From Streptomyces aureus (lineage in GTDB: Bacteria > Actinomycetota > Actinomycetes > Streptomycetales > Streptomycetaceae): a DNA stretch of 64,000 bases. Shown piece by piece: positions 44,770 to 56,886 of this stretch. Under the pieces are notes generated by a model that saw nothing but the letters and a program-made list of their open reading frames with translations, did no database searches and was not told the DNA's origin. The DNA is taken from contig NZ_JNZD01000004.1 in NCBI RefSeq assembly GCF_000725495.1, forward strand, positions 620,001 to 684,000, read 5' to 3'. Numbering within the stretch: the first letter of the stretch is position 1; every line of letters begins with the position of its first letter. A program made the translations under genes and the position numbers.

Positions 44770-44924
44770 GGGATCCGGGCGGCGGGGCATCCGGGTGCGG
44801 CCTGCCGCGCCTGCGGGGGCGGGGGCGGCACCCCGGCCCGGCACCGGGATCGGCCACTCGGGCGGTGGTGCGGGCGGCACCGGAATCGGGCGTGCGGGCG
44901 GTGACGATGGCGTTGGTGCTGGCA

Positions 44925-45032
44925 CCGCCGGAGTCGGCCGCGCCGGTGGCGGTGCTGTCGCCGCCGGAGTCGGCCGCGCGGGTGGCGGTGCTGCCGCCGC
45001 CGGAGTCGGGCGCGCGGCCGGTGTCGCTGCCG
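44925..45032. repeat. Three tandem 36-bp repeats
   Basis: CCGCCGGAGTCGG begins units at 44925, 44961 and 44997, exactly 36 bp apart, with looser copies upstream to about 44880. They fill the 459-bp gap between the SoxR-type promoter and the UPF0104 gene. The period is a multiple of 3, so all frames stay open, but no start or ribosome site supports a gene. Confidence 0.85.
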
Positions 45033-45190
45033 GCGCCGTGGTCGGCCCGGTGGCCGGCATCGAGGTGAACGGCGGGGTCCGCCCGGCGCGGCGCGAGGCG
45101 GTCGCCCCTCCCTCGGCTTGCGCAGCGTGTCAGCCGCCGTCCCCGCGCCCGCAACCTCGCGTTGGGGCGACGGGGAAAACCTCTTCGGAT

Positions 45191-46174
45191 GTGACAGCCG
45201 TACGCCTCCCCCGGGCACTGCCCCGGCTCCCCCGCCGCCTCGTGCTCGCGCCGGCCCTCCGGCCGCTCCTGTGCCTGCTCCCGCTGGCGCTGGTCCTCGT
45301 GGTGGCCGTGCGCCACCGGTCCGTGCTCGTCGAGGGTTTCGGCCATCTGCGGTCGGCCGAGTGGCCCTGGCTCGTCGCCGCGGCCGCCGCGACCTGTCTG
45401 ACCTGGGTGGCCGCGGCCGTGACCCGGCAGGGAGCGGTCGTGGAGCGGCTGCCCGCCCGCCGACTGCTCGCCACCCAGTTCGCCGCGGGCGCCGCGAACC
45501 ACCTGCTGCCGACGGGGCTCGGCGCCGGCGCGGTCAATCTGCGGTTCATGACGGTGTGCGGGGTGCCCCTGGCCCGTTCCTCGGCGGCGCTCGCGCTGTA
45601 TCTGCTGGCCGAGGCCGTCGCCCGGCTGACCCTGCTCCTCGGGCTGCTGATCGCGTTTCCCGACGCGCTGCGCGTCGAGGGGCTGATCCCGGACGGCGCG
45701 GTCGGCCCGCTGCTGCTCGGCGCGGCCCTGGCGGTGTGCGGCGCGCTGGCCGTGCTCGCTCTCGTACGACGGCTGCGCGCGGCCCTGTTCTCCTTCCTGC
45801 GCACCGCCCTCGGCGAGGCCCGCTCGGTGCACGCCCGTCCGTCCCGGGCCCTCGCACTGTGGGGCGGCTCGCTGGCCTTCCCGCTGCTCCAGGCGGCCGG
45901 GCTGGCCTCGGTGGGCCGGGCGCTGGGCCTGCCGGTGTCCCCCACGCACATGATCACCGCCTATCTGGCGGCGACCGTCGCGGTCGCGCTGGTGCCGACG
46001 CCCGGCGGGCTCGGCTCGGTGGAGGCGGCGCTGATCGTGGCCCTGGTCGCCGCGGGCGGCCCGGTGGCGGTGGCCACCGCGGTCGTCCTGGGGTACCGGA
46101 TCATCACGGTGTGGCTGCCGCTGCTGCCGGGGGCTCTGACGCTGGGGGCGCTGGTGCGCTGGAAGGTGATCTGA
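45191..46174 (+). CDS. UPF0104 / YbhN-like integral membrane protein
   Basis: A 327-residue protein with about eight hydrophobic segments, of the lysylphosphatidylglycerol-synthase transmembrane (flippase-like) family. Typical blocks are GAAANHLLPTGLGAGAVNLRF and VALVPTPGGLGSVEAALI. Family members are implicated in lipid or polyprenyl-sugar translocation; the substrate here is unknown. GTG 45191 (VTAVRLPRALPRLP) is taken as the start; the ribosome site is poor, so the N-terminus is uncertain by a few residues. Repeats lie directly upstream. Confidence 0.83.
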   Translation: MTAVRLPRALPRLPRRLVLAPALRPLLCLLPLALVLVVAVRHRSVLVEGFGHLRSAEWPWLVAAAAATCLTWVAAAVTRQGAVVERLPARRLLATQFAAGAANHLLPTGLGAGAVNLRFMTVCGVPLARSSAALALYLLAEAVARLTLLLGLLIAFPDALRVEGLIPDGAVGPLLLGAALAVCGALAVLALVRRLRAALFSFLRTALGEARSVHARPSRALALWGGSLAFPLLQAAGLASVGRALGLPVSPTHMITAYLAATVAVALVPTPGGLGSVEAALIVALVAAGGPVAVATAVVLGYRIITVWLPLLPGALTLGALVRWKVI

Positions 46175-46369
46175 CCTGCGGGTGGGCCGGGGCGGGGGCC
46201 TGTCCGCCCCGGCGCAGGGGGTCGCCCGGGAGATGCCGTCGCGCGGCGTGAAGTGCACCGCCCGCCGAGTGGGCACGGTCGCGCCAGGGCTCGCGCCCCG
46301 CCGACGGGCTCGGCGTTGCGCGCCCGACTCGACGCACAGAGGGAACGCGGCGCTCCCGAGCTCGGCGTT

Positions 46370-46880
46370 GCACGCCCACGACGCCCTCGCCACGCGCTGC
46401 GCCCGGCGGGGCCCACACCGCACGACGCGGCGGGGCCCGGACCGACGTGCAGGGCACCGAGGCAGCCCGGTGGGCCGGGGCTCGGCGATACACACCCAGC
46501 CCGGCCCGCGCCACGCGCTGCGCGCGACCGAGCCCACACCCCCGAAGCGCTCAGCCGGGACCGGCGCACATGGGCGCAGCGGCAGTACGGTGCGGCGCAG
46601 GTCGATGTTCCGCGCCCAGCCCGGCCCGCGCCGCGGGCTGCACCCGAAGGAGCACACCGCCCGCCGCGGCACGGCCCGGACCGACGCCCAAGGCACCGAG
46701 GCAGCCCGGTGCACCGGGCCCGGTGTCGCACGCCCAGCCCAGCCCGGCCCGCGCCGAGCGCTACGCCCGACGGAGCCCACACCGCCCGACCCGGCTCGGC
46801 CCGGACCGGCACCCACGGCGCAGAGGGGGCGCGGTGTACAGCGGTTCGGCGTCGCGCGGTCCGGCACAGCCCGCACCGCC
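46370..46880. repeat. Degenerate ~120-bp tandem repeats, at least four copies
   Basis: The block around CCCAGCCCGGCCCGCGCC followed by (A/G)CGCGCTGCGC and GAGCCCACACCG recurs near 46393, 46512, 46632 and 46757, spaced about 119, 120 and 125 bp. The spacing is not a fixed multiple of 3 and the copies drift, so I treat the whole 46175-46996 gap (822 bp) as non-coding despite open frames on both strands. Confidence 0.8.
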
Positions 46881-46996
46881 GGGTGCGGCGCCGGCCGGGC
46901 ACCGCGCCGCACCCCGTGCGTTCCCGCACCAGCCGTGATACCGATGAGTAACTACGGCGTGCGGTGGGGCGTGTCGGTGTGGAGAGGGGCAGTGCG

Positions 46997-47761
46997 ATGC
47001 CGGTCCGGATCGAACGTCAGGGGCACGTCACCACCGTCGTCCTCGCGCGGCCCGCGGCCCGCAACGCGGTCGACGGGCCGACCGCCGCCGAACTCGCCGA
47101 CGCCTTCCGCGCGTTCGAGGCGGACGACACGGCGCGCGTCGCCGTGCTCTGGGGCGAGGGCGGCACGTTCTGCGCGGGGGCCGACCTCAAGGCCATCGGC
47201 ACCGAGCGGGGCAACGACGTCGCCGAGGAGGGCGACGGGCCCATGGGCCCGACCCGGATGCGTCTGACCAAGCCGGTGATCGCGGCGATCGCCGGGCACG
47301 CCGTGGCCGGTGGTCTGGAGCTGGCGCTGTGGTGCGATCTGCGGGTGGCCGAGGAGGACGCCGTCTTCGGGGTGTTCTGCCGCCGCTGGGGCGTGCCGCT
47401 GATCGACGGGGGCACGGTACGGCTTCCCCGGCTCATCGGCACGAGCCGGGCCATGGACATGATCCTCACCGGCCGTCCCGTCCCGGCCCGGGAGGCGTAC
47501 GAGATGGGGCTCGCCAACCGCCTCGTCCCGGCCGGACGGGCCCGCGCCGAGGCCGAGCTGCTGGCGGCCGAGATCGCCGGGTTCCCCCAGTCCTGTCTGC
47601 GCAGCGACCGCGCCTCGGTCCTCGACCAGGAGGGCCTGGTCGAGCGCGAGGCCATGCGGGCCGAACTCCGTCACGGCATGGGCGTACTGGAGGAGAGCAC
47701 CGAGGGCGCGGCCCGCTTCGCCTCGGGAGCGGGGCGCCACGGCTCGTTCAGCGGGCTGTGA
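46997..47761 (+). CDS. Enoyl-CoA hydratase/isomerase (crotonase) family protein
   Basis: A 254-residue crotonase-fold enzyme acting on acyl-CoA thioesters. The oxyanion-hole blocks FCAGADLKAIG and IAGHAVAGGLELALWCD are clear. Around the usual catalytic Glu positions the sequence reads RRWGVPLIDGGTVRLPRLIG; the Asp of LIDGG may serve, so hydratase activity cannot be assumed over another crotonase reaction. ATG 46997 has GGAGAGGGG upstream. It stands alone between the repeat region and a 261-bp gap (47762-48022) in which I see no gene. Confidence 0.88.
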   Translation: MPVRIERQGHVTTVVLARPAARNAVDGPTAAELADAFRAFEADDTARVAVLWGEGGTFCAGADLKAIGTERGNDVAEEGDGPMGPTRMRLTKPVIAAIAGHAVAGGLELALWCDLRVAEEDAVFGVFCRRWGVPLIDGGTVRLPRLIGTSRAMDMILTGRPVPAREAYEMGLANRLVPAGRARAEAELLAAEIAGFPQSCLRSDRASVLDQEGLVEREAMRAELRHGMGVLEESTEGAARFASGAGRHGSFSGL

Positions 47762-48022
47762 CCCTGGCGGATGCCTGTCCGACGCCCCAGCTCACCGCAC
47801 TTGAGCAGCGCCAACCGCCAACTTCCCCCAAGAGTGGTTCCCCACGGGCCTGGTGACGGAGGGGCAGGTGGATGCGGCAGGATGAGCGGTCTCCCCGGGC
47901 GACGACGAACACCCGTCCGGGCATGATCGCGCGTTCCCGGATTCGAGCAGGTGGCAAGTGACGACACAGCACATTCGGCCCGCGGGCCCTCACCCCGGCC
48001 GCGGCCCCCGAGGAGGTCACCG

Positions 48023-49108
48023 ATGAAGCGCTCCGTCACCGTGGACGACCTGATGATCGCCGGAATAGCCGTGGCGGCCGGACTGCTGGCGGCGTTCCTG
48101 CTGCGGATGCTGCTGCGCTGGCTCGGCAAGCACGCCGAGCGCACCCGCTGGAGCGGCGACGACGTGATGGTGGACGCGCTGCGCACCGTCGTCCCCTGGT
48201 CGGCGGTGGCCGGAGGCGTCGCCGCGGCGGCCGCGGTGCTGCCGCTGACCGCACCGATCGGCAAGACCGTCAACCGGTCGCTGACCGTGCTGCTCATCGT
48301 GGTCGCGACGATCACCGCGGCCCGGCTGATCACCGGTCTGGTCCGGTCGGTCACCCAGTCCCGCTCGGGCGTCGCCGGCTCGGCGACCATCTTCGTGAAC
48401 ATCACCCGCGTCGTGGTGATGGCGATCGGCTTCCTGGTCGTCCTGCAGACCCTGGGGATCTCGATCGCGCCGCTGCTGACGGCCCTGGGCGTCGGCGGTC
48501 TGGCCGTCGCCCTCGCGCTCCAGGACACCCTCGCCAACCTCTTCGCGGGCGTGCACATCCTCGCGTCGAAGACCATCCAGCCGGGCGACTACATCCAGCT
48601 GAGCAGCGGCGAGGAGGGGTACGTCGTCGACATCAACTGGCGCAACACCACGGTCCGTCAGCTCTCCAACAACCTGGTCATCATCCCCAACGCCCAGCTC
48701 TCGGGCACCAACATGACCAACTTCACCCGGCCCGAGCAGCGGATGACGCTCACCGTGCAGGTGGGCGTCGGCTACGACAGCGACCTCGACCACGTCGAGC
48801 AGGTCACGAACGAGGTCGTCGCCCAGGTGATGACCGGTATCGACGGCGCCGTCCCGGAGCACGAACCGGCCGTGCGCTTCCACACCTTCGGCGACTCGCG
48901 CATCGGGCTCACCGTGATCCTCGGGGTGGGCGAGTTCAGCGACCAGTACCGGATCAAGCACGAGTTCATCAAGCGCCTGCACAAGCGCTACCGGGAGGAG
49001 GGCATCCGGATTCCGTCGCCCGCCCGGACGGTGGCGCTCCAGCCCGGCGGCGCGGGCTTCCTGGAGACGGCCATACCGCATCAGCGCGAGGCCGCGAAGC
49101 GACCCTGA
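48023..49108 (+). CDS. MscS-family mechanosensitive ion channel
   Basis: A 361-residue channel that would open under membrane tension to release solutes on osmotic downshock. Four hydrophobic segments lie in residues 10-175; the pore-lining TM3 reads LLTALGVGGLAVALALQDTLANLFAG, followed by the beta domain (IQPGDYIQL, GYVVDINWRNTTVR, IIPNAQLS) and the C-terminal alpha/beta domain. ATG 48023 follows GAGGAGG at 7 bases. It is convergent with the M1 peptidase gene across a strong hairpin. Confidence 0.93.
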   Translation: MKRSVTVDDLMIAGIAVAAGLLAAFLLRMLLRWLGKHAERTRWSGDDVMVDALRTVVPWSAVAGGVAAAAAVLPLTAPIGKTVNRSLTVLLIVVATITAARLITGLVRSVTQSRSGVAGSATIFVNITRVVVMAIGFLVVLQTLGISIAPLLTALGVGGLAVALALQDTLANLFAGVHILASKTIQPGDYIQLSSGEEGYVVDINWRNTTVRQLSNNLVIIPNAQLSGTNMTNFTRPEQRMTLTVQVGVGYDSDLDHVEQVTNEVVAQVMTGIDGAVPEHEPAVRFHTFGDSRIGLTVILGVGEFSDQYRIKHEFIKRLHKRYREEGIRIPSPARTVALQPGGAGFLETAIPHQREAAKRP

Positions 49109-49117
49109 GAGCGGGCC

Positions 49118-49147
49118 GGGGCCGGGCGGAACACTCCGCCCGGCCCC
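49118..49147. terminator. Bidirectional terminator between MscS and M1 genes
   Basis: A perfect 13-bp stem (GGGGCCGGGCGGA/TCCGCCCGGCCCC) with an ACAC loop, placed between two convergent stop codons. Confidence 0.8.
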
Positions 49148-49204
49148 GTCCGTTCACGTCGGCCGTTCACCTCGGCCGTTCGCCCGGCCGTTCGCCCCGC
49201 CCGC

Positions 49205-50758
49205 TCAGAGCGTGGCGGTCGAGTCCGGGTAGTGGCCGGGCTCGCGGTGGCGCGGCGCGACCAGGCTCGACACCACCGGGGTGACCGTCCAGTCCGGGTG
49301 GTTGGGCATGCGCGGCGTCTTCGTGCCGTACAGCCAGTCGTTCAGGAAGCCCGACTGGTCCTGTCCGGAGACCTCCGTGGCGACCGCGATGTAGTCGGCG
49401 GTGGTCGCGGCGCGGTTGCGGTGGCGGTCCAGGAAGGTGCGCTCGATGCGGTGGAAGACGTCCTCGCCGACGAGCTCGCGCAGCGCGTAGAGGACCAGGA
49501 CACCGCCCAGGTAGCGCTGGTTGTCGAACAGGTTGACGGCGTTCGGCGCGGCCACGGGGCCCGAGGACTGGCGCCACTGGTCGCCCTTGGCGTACGTGTC
49601 CTTCATCCGGGCTTCCATGGTGGTCAGGCCCAGCGAGTCGGGCCAGCCGCGCTCGTAGCGGTACAGCAGCCCGTAGAAGTCCGCGTGGCCCTCGTTCAGC
49701 CACAGGTCGGCCCAGTCGGCGGGGCTGACACTGTTGCCGAACCAGGAGTGGACCAGCTCGTGCATCATGTGCGAGCCGATCTTCTTCTCCTCCTGGAGCA
49801 GGAAGTTCGGCTTGTAGAGCGTGAGGGTCTGGGTCTCCAGGCCGGTGAAGTCGAACGCGTTCGGGTCGTCGGAGTTGCAGGGCAGCAGTCCGTACGTCTC
49901 GAACGGGTAGGCGCCGAGCCGCTGCTCCAGCCAGTCCAGCAGGCCGGGGGTGAGCGCGAGCGCCGGCTCCAGTGCGGTGGCGCGCGCCGTCGGGACGACG
50001 TCCCGCAGCCCGAGCCCGTTCGGGCCCTGACGCTCCTTGACGGTGTAGTCGCCGACGGTGATCTGCACCAGCTCGGTGGCCATCGGGGACGCGGAGCGGT
50101 AGATGTACGCGGTCCGGTCGCCGTCCAGCTTCTCGGTGCCGATCAGCGAGCCGTTCGCGACCCCGCGCAGGGTGCCGGGGACGGTGACGCGGAAGCTGAA
50201 GTCCGCCTTGTCCGTGGGGTGGTCGTTGCACGGGAAGACGGTGTGCGCGGCGTCCGGCTGGGGACAGATCGCAAAGCCGTCGGGGGTGGGGACCCAGGCG
50301 GTGTGCGTCAGCTTCCGGGCCGGGTCCGCGCCGTACTCGATGCAGACCGCGACCGCGCAGTTCTTCGGCAGACTCCGCGCCGGGGTGATCCGCAGCTTCT
50401 CGCCGGCCTGCTCGAAGGCCGCGGCCGTGGCGCCGACCCGCACCGCCTTGATGTCCAGGCCGAGCGCGTCGAGGGAGAAGCGGGAGAGGTCCTGGGTCGC
50501 CTTGATCATCAGGATGGCCTTGGCGTCGACCAGGCGGGTCGTGGCGTCGTAGGCGAAGTCGAGGTGGTACGCCTCGACGCGGTAGCCGTCGTTGCCGAGG
50601 GCCGGGAAGACGGTGTCGCCGAGGGTCTCCGCGCCCGGGGTGCCCTGGTCGGGCCTTAAGGCCAGCGGCCGGGCCGAGGCGGTGGGGGCGACGGCGAGCG
50701 CGGCGGCGGTGCCGAGCAGCGCGGCCGCGGGGGCCGTCACTCTGGTGCGATATCTCAT
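49205..50758 (-). CDS. Secreted M1-family metallopeptidase (TTA codon)
   Basis: A 517-residue zinc aminopeptidase-like enzyme exported by a signal peptide (MRYRTRVTAPAAALLGTAAA, cleavage near TASA-RP). The catalytic HExxH-x18-E is intact: MMHELVHSWFGNS and NEGHADF. The gluzincin domain is preceded by the M1 beta-sandwich; the GxMEN exopeptidase motif is not obvious (region reads FTGLETQTLT), so the cleavage mode may differ. Codon 34 (50657-50659) is TTA, in RPLALRPDQ right after the signal peptide, implying bldA-dependent timing. ATG 50758 is preceded by GAAAG. Divergent from icd. Confidence 0.92.
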   Translation of the reverse strand: MRYRTRVTAPAAALLGTAAALAVAPTASARPLALRPDQGTPGAETLGDTVFPALGNDGYRVEAYHLDFAYDATTRLVDAKAILMIKATQDLSRFSLDALGLDIKAVRVGATAAAFEQAGEKLRITPARSLPKNCAVAVCIEYGADPARKLTHTAWVPTPDGFAICPQPDAAHTVFPCNDHPTDKADFSFRVTVPGTLRGVANGSLIGTEKLDGDRTAYIYRSASPMATELVQITVGDYTVKERQGPNGLGLRDVVPTARATALEPALALTPGLLDWLEQRLGAYPFETYGLLPCNSDDPNAFDFTGLETQTLTLYKPNFLLQEEKKIGSHMMHELVHSWFGNSVSPADWADLWLNEGHADFYGLLYRYERGWPDSLGLTTMEARMKDTYAKGDQWRQSSGPVAAPNAVNLFDNQRYLGGVLVLYALRELVGEDVFHRIERTFLDRHRNRAATTADYIAVATEVSGQDQSGFLNDWLYGTKTPRMPNHPDWTVTPVVSSLVAPRHREPGHYPDSTATL

Positions 50759-50826
50759 GGTCCGCTTTCGTTCGGGCGCGGTGGGCCGAAGGGTCCGCCG
50801 CAAGATCAGGTGCCGGGTCACTCTGA

Positions 50827-53295
<2,469 letters not shown>

Positions 53296-53328
53296 TCCCG
53301 CACCACCCCGCGGACCCGCTTCCGCACC

Positions 53329-53364
53329 GACCGCCCCGACCGGACTCCTCCGGCCGGGGCGGTC
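53329..53364 (+). terminator. Terminator after icd
   Basis: A 15- to 16-bp stem (outer GACCGCCCCG/CGGGGCGGTC, inner CCGGA/TCCGG, one mismatch) around a CTCC loop, 33 bases after the icd stop. Confidence 0.8.
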
Positions 53365-53539
53365 GTCGTCGTACGGGGCGCGGTCGTCGTACGGGACGGC
53401 GCGGCGCACGCCCACCGCGACGGCGACGGCCGCCCGTCCGGACGCCGTCGATGTGCCGTTCGGCGCGTCACGGTGACGGTGCGGGCCACCTGGGCGATCA
53501 GCGGTGGCGGGGGGCAACGGCCGTTCATAGCTTCGGCCC

Positions 53540-54601
53540 ATGACCAGAAACCAGATGGCTTACCTCGCGTGCACGGCGGTCGTCGTGGCGTCGGGCGTGG
53601 GCGCCGCCCTGCCCTCCGACCATCCCTCCGTGCACCTGGTACGCCCGGGTGAATCCATCCAGAAGGCCGTGGACTCGGCGCGGGCGGGCGACACCGTCGT
53701 CGTCGCCCCCGGCACCTATCGAGAGAGCGTCACCATCACGGTGAAGGGCCTGACGCTACGGGGCGCGAGCGCCAGGTCCACCGTCATCGTGCCGAACACG
53801 GCCGCCACCGACGCCTGTGCCAAGGCGGGCAACGGCATCTGTGTGAACGGCACCGACAGCAAGCGCCTGGCCGGTGTCACCGTCGCCTCACTGACCGTCA
53901 GGGGCTTCGCCAAGCAGGGCCTGTGGGCGACCGGTACCGAGGACCTGACGGTGCGCCGGGTGACCGCCGAGAAGAACGGCCAGTGGGGCATCGCCGAGGA
54001 ACGGTCGCTCCGGACCCGGTTCGTGCGCAACACGGCGAAGGACAACGGCGACGCCGGAGTGTTCCTGTCCAACACGGTCGCCACCGAGGAAGGCGCCCGC
54101 GACACCCGGGGAACGGTGGTCGCCCACAACCTGCTGACCGGCAACCGGATCGGCATCACGGTCCGACGGCTGCGGAACCTGACCGTCGCCCGCAACGAGG
54201 CCACCGGCAACTGCACCGCGGTGTTCGTCGTCGGCGACGAGAACAAGCCCCGGGTCGGCAATCTGTCCGTGCGCGGCAACTACATCCACGCCAACAACAA
54301 GTCCTGCCCCAAGACCGCGCGGCTGCCCGCACTCCAGGGCTCGGGGATCGTCCTCACCGGCGCGGAGGACACCCGGGTCACCCACAACCGGGTCGAGGAC
54401 AACGTGGGCACGTCCCCGCTGTCGGGCGGCATCGTGCTGTTCAAGAGCTTCGTCGGCGCGCTCAGCGAGCGCAACGAGGTCCGCGACAACGTGCTGCTGC
54501 GCAACGGCCCCTCCGACCTCGCCAACCGCGACACCGCCGGCAAGGGCAACACGTTCCGGGGCAACACCTGCAAGGTCTCCGAGCCCGCCGGAATGTGCTG
54601 A
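53540..54601 (+). CDS. Secreted right-handed parallel beta-helix protein
   Basis: A 353-residue protein with an N-terminal signal peptide ([16 protein letters not shown]) and repeated beta-helix coils from about 30 onward: [20 protein letters not shown], typical of the NosD/pectin-lyase-like entry, then many N-x-x-x-x-N ladders ([25 protein letters not shown]). Four to six Cys could form disulfides. Fold is confident; polysaccharide lyase or structural spore-surface roles are both possible and no catalytic site is assigned. ATG 53540. It lies 52 bp upstream of the methyltransferase gene on the same strand. Confidence 0.82.
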   Translation: MTRNQMAYLACTAVVVASGVGAALPSDHPSVHLVRPGESIQKAVDSARAGDTVVVAPGTYRESVTITVKGLTLRGASARSTVIVPNTAATDACAKAGNGICVNGTDSKRLAGVTVASLTVRGFAKQGLWATGTEDLTVRRVTAEKNGQWGIAEERSLRTRFVRNTAKDNGDAGVFLSNTVATEEGARDTRGTVVAHNLLTGNRIGITVRRLRNLTVARNEATGNCTAVFVVGDENKPRVGNLSVRGNYIHANNKSCPKTARLPALQGSGIVLTGAEDTRVTHNRVEDNVGTSPLSGGIVLFKSFVGALSERNEVRDNVLLRNGPSDLANRDTAGKGNTFRGNTCKVSEPAGMC

Positions 54602-54653
54602 CGTCCGGCCCGTCCGATTCCCCGTAGGGCACGACACAGAAACGAGGCAGTGA

Positions 54654-55682
54654 ATGACGACAGTCGAACAGAGTCCCCCGCCGTCCAGCCAGCTGCGGGA
54701 ACTCGTCTTCGGCGCGGCCCGCGCCGCCGCCGTACGCGCCGCCGCCCGGCTGGGCGTGGCCGACGCCCTTGACGACGTCCCCATGAGCGCGGAGGAACTG
54801 GCCGCCGCGGTGAAGACCCAGCCGGGAACACTGCGCCGGCTGCTGCGCGCCCTGGTCTGCCAGGGTGTCTTCACGGAGCGGCCCGACGGCACGTTCGCGC
54901 ACACGGAGATGTCCCGGCTGCTGCGCGAGGACGACCCGAACAGCCTGCGCTACATCGCCCTGTGGTGCACCGAGCCGTGGACGTGGAACGTCTGGCCGAA
55001 GCTGGACGAGGCCGTCCGTGACGGCGGCAACGTCTTCCAGAAGGTGTACGGCAAGGAGTTCTTCCCGTACCTCAACGACGACGCCCCCGAGTCCGCCCAC
55101 GTCTTCAACCGGGCCATGACGACGTCCAGTTCGCAGTCCGCCAAGGACGTGGCGAAGCTGCTGGACCTGCGGGGCGTGACGTCGGTCGCCGACATCGGCG
55201 GCGGGCAGGGTCACGTCGTGGCCAGTCTGCTGGAGAAGCACCCGGCTCTGCACGGCACCCTGCTCGACCTGCCCGGTGTGGTGGAGAACGCCGATCCGCG
55301 GCTGCGCGAGGGCGGAGCGCTGGCCGGCCGGGTGCGGATCGTGGCCGGGGACTGCCGTGAGGACATCCCCGTCCAGGCGGACGTGTACATCATCAAGAAC
55401 ATCCTGGAGTGGGACGACGAGAGCACCCGCAGGGCGCTCGCGAACGTCCGCGCTGCGGCCCGGCCCGGTGCCCGGGTCGTCGTCATCGAGAACCTCGTCG
55501 ACGACACCCCGTCGATGCGGTTCACGACGGCCATGGACCTGCTGCTGCTCCTCAACGTCGGCGGTGCCAAGCACACCCGGCAGAGCATGGTCGACCGGCT
55601 CACGGCCGCGGGCCTGGTCATCGGCGAGATCCGCCCGGTCAACCCCTATCTGCACGCCTTCGAGTGCACCGTTCCCGGCTGA
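54654..55682 (+). CDS. O-methyltransferase next to the spore-pigment cluster
   Basis: A 342-residue SAM-dependent O-methyltransferase of the polyketide/plant COMT type: an N-terminal winged-helix dimerisation domain (LGVADALDDVPMSAEELAAA, LRRLLRALVCQGVF), then the SAM site VADIGGGQGHVVASLL (about 183-198), and DVYIIKNILEWDDE carrying the acid/base region, where many relatives have LKxVLHDWDD. It likely methylates a phenol. It sits convergent to the last pigment gene with a shared terminator, so it may tailor the pigment, but it is not in the same operon. Confidence 0.88.
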   Translation: MTTVEQSPPPSSQLRELVFGAARAAAVRAAARLGVADALDDVPMSAEELAAAVKTQPGTLRRLLRALVCQGVFTERPDGTFAHTEMSRLLREDDPNSLRYIALWCTEPWTWNVWPKLDEAVRDGGNVFQKVYGKEFFPYLNDDAPESAHVFNRAMTTSSSQSAKDVAKLLDLRGVTSVADIGGGQGHVVASLLEKHPALHGTLLDLPGVVENADPRLREGGALAGRVRIVAGDCREDIPVQADVYIIKNILEWDDESTRRALANVRAAARPGARVVVIENLVDDTPSMRFTTAMDLLLLLNVGGAKHTRQSMVDRLTAAGLVIGEIRPVNPYLHAFECTVPG

Positions 55683-55700
55683 CCGGGCGGTACACGGAGC

Positions 55701-55756
55701 ACAACCCGAGGCCGCCGGTTCCGCTTCGTCGCGGAGCCGGCGGCCTCGGGTTGTGT
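55701..55756. terminator. Very long bidirectional terminator stem
   Basis: A 25-bp stem with a single G-U-type mismatch and a 6-base TTCGTC loop, starting CACAACCCGAGGCCG and closing with its complement, between the methyltransferase stop and the convergent pigment cyclase stop. Confidence 0.9.
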
Positions 55757-55768
55757 CACGGGGACCGC

Positions 55769-56101
55769 TCAGGAGGCGGGGTCCCGCTCCCAGGTGTAGA
55801 AGCGGTGCGCCATGGCGTCCTTGGGGCTGCGCCATGTCTTCGGGTCGTACGCGCTGACGTACGCCGACAGTTCCTCGCTGACGCTGCGGAACTCGGGGTG
55901 GCCGGCCACCTTCGCGATGGCGGGGCCCGGGTCCCGTTCGGATTCGATGAGGTGCAGGTACACGTCACCGAACTGGAAGAGGCTGCGCCTGTTGACCCCG
56001 ATGAGGTGCGGGAGCTCACCCCGGTCGGAGGCGGCGAAGACGTCGGAGATCGCCGGAGCCGAGCCTGGCGCCATGCGGGCGACGATCAGGGCGTGGTGCA
56101 T
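55769..56101 (-). CDS. Spore-pigment polyketide cyclase, TcmI-type (WhiE VII-like)
   Basis: A 110-residue ferredoxin-like-fold cyclase of the TcmI family that closes a later ring of the aromatic polyketide. It begins MHHALIVARMAPGSAPAISD and has GVNRRSLFQFGDVYLHLIES and HPEFRSVSEELSAYV, typical of the family. ATG 56101 has AAAGGA upstream. Last gene of the seven-gene pigment operon, 29 bp after the aromatase gene. Confidence 0.92.
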   Translation of the reverse strand: MHHALIVARMAPGSAPAISDVFAASDRGELPHLIGVNRRSLFQFGDVYLHLIESERDPGPAIAKVAGHPEFRSVSEELSAYVSAYDPKTWRSPKDAMAHRFYTWERDPAS

Positions 56102-56130
56102 CGGATGTCCTTTCCTGGGCCGGTCCGGCG

Positions 56131-56886
<756 letters not shown>

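Noticed and set aside
42935..46174. 1079-codon plus-strand frame ending in the UPF0104 protein
   Set aside because: Only the last 327 codons are real; the rest is antisense to the ABC exporter and runs through repeats.
46253..46951. Several overlapping open frames on both strands in the 120-bp repeat region
   Set aside because: Repeat spacing breaks frame, no ribosome sites, Arg/Ala/Pro/Gly-rich products without family features.
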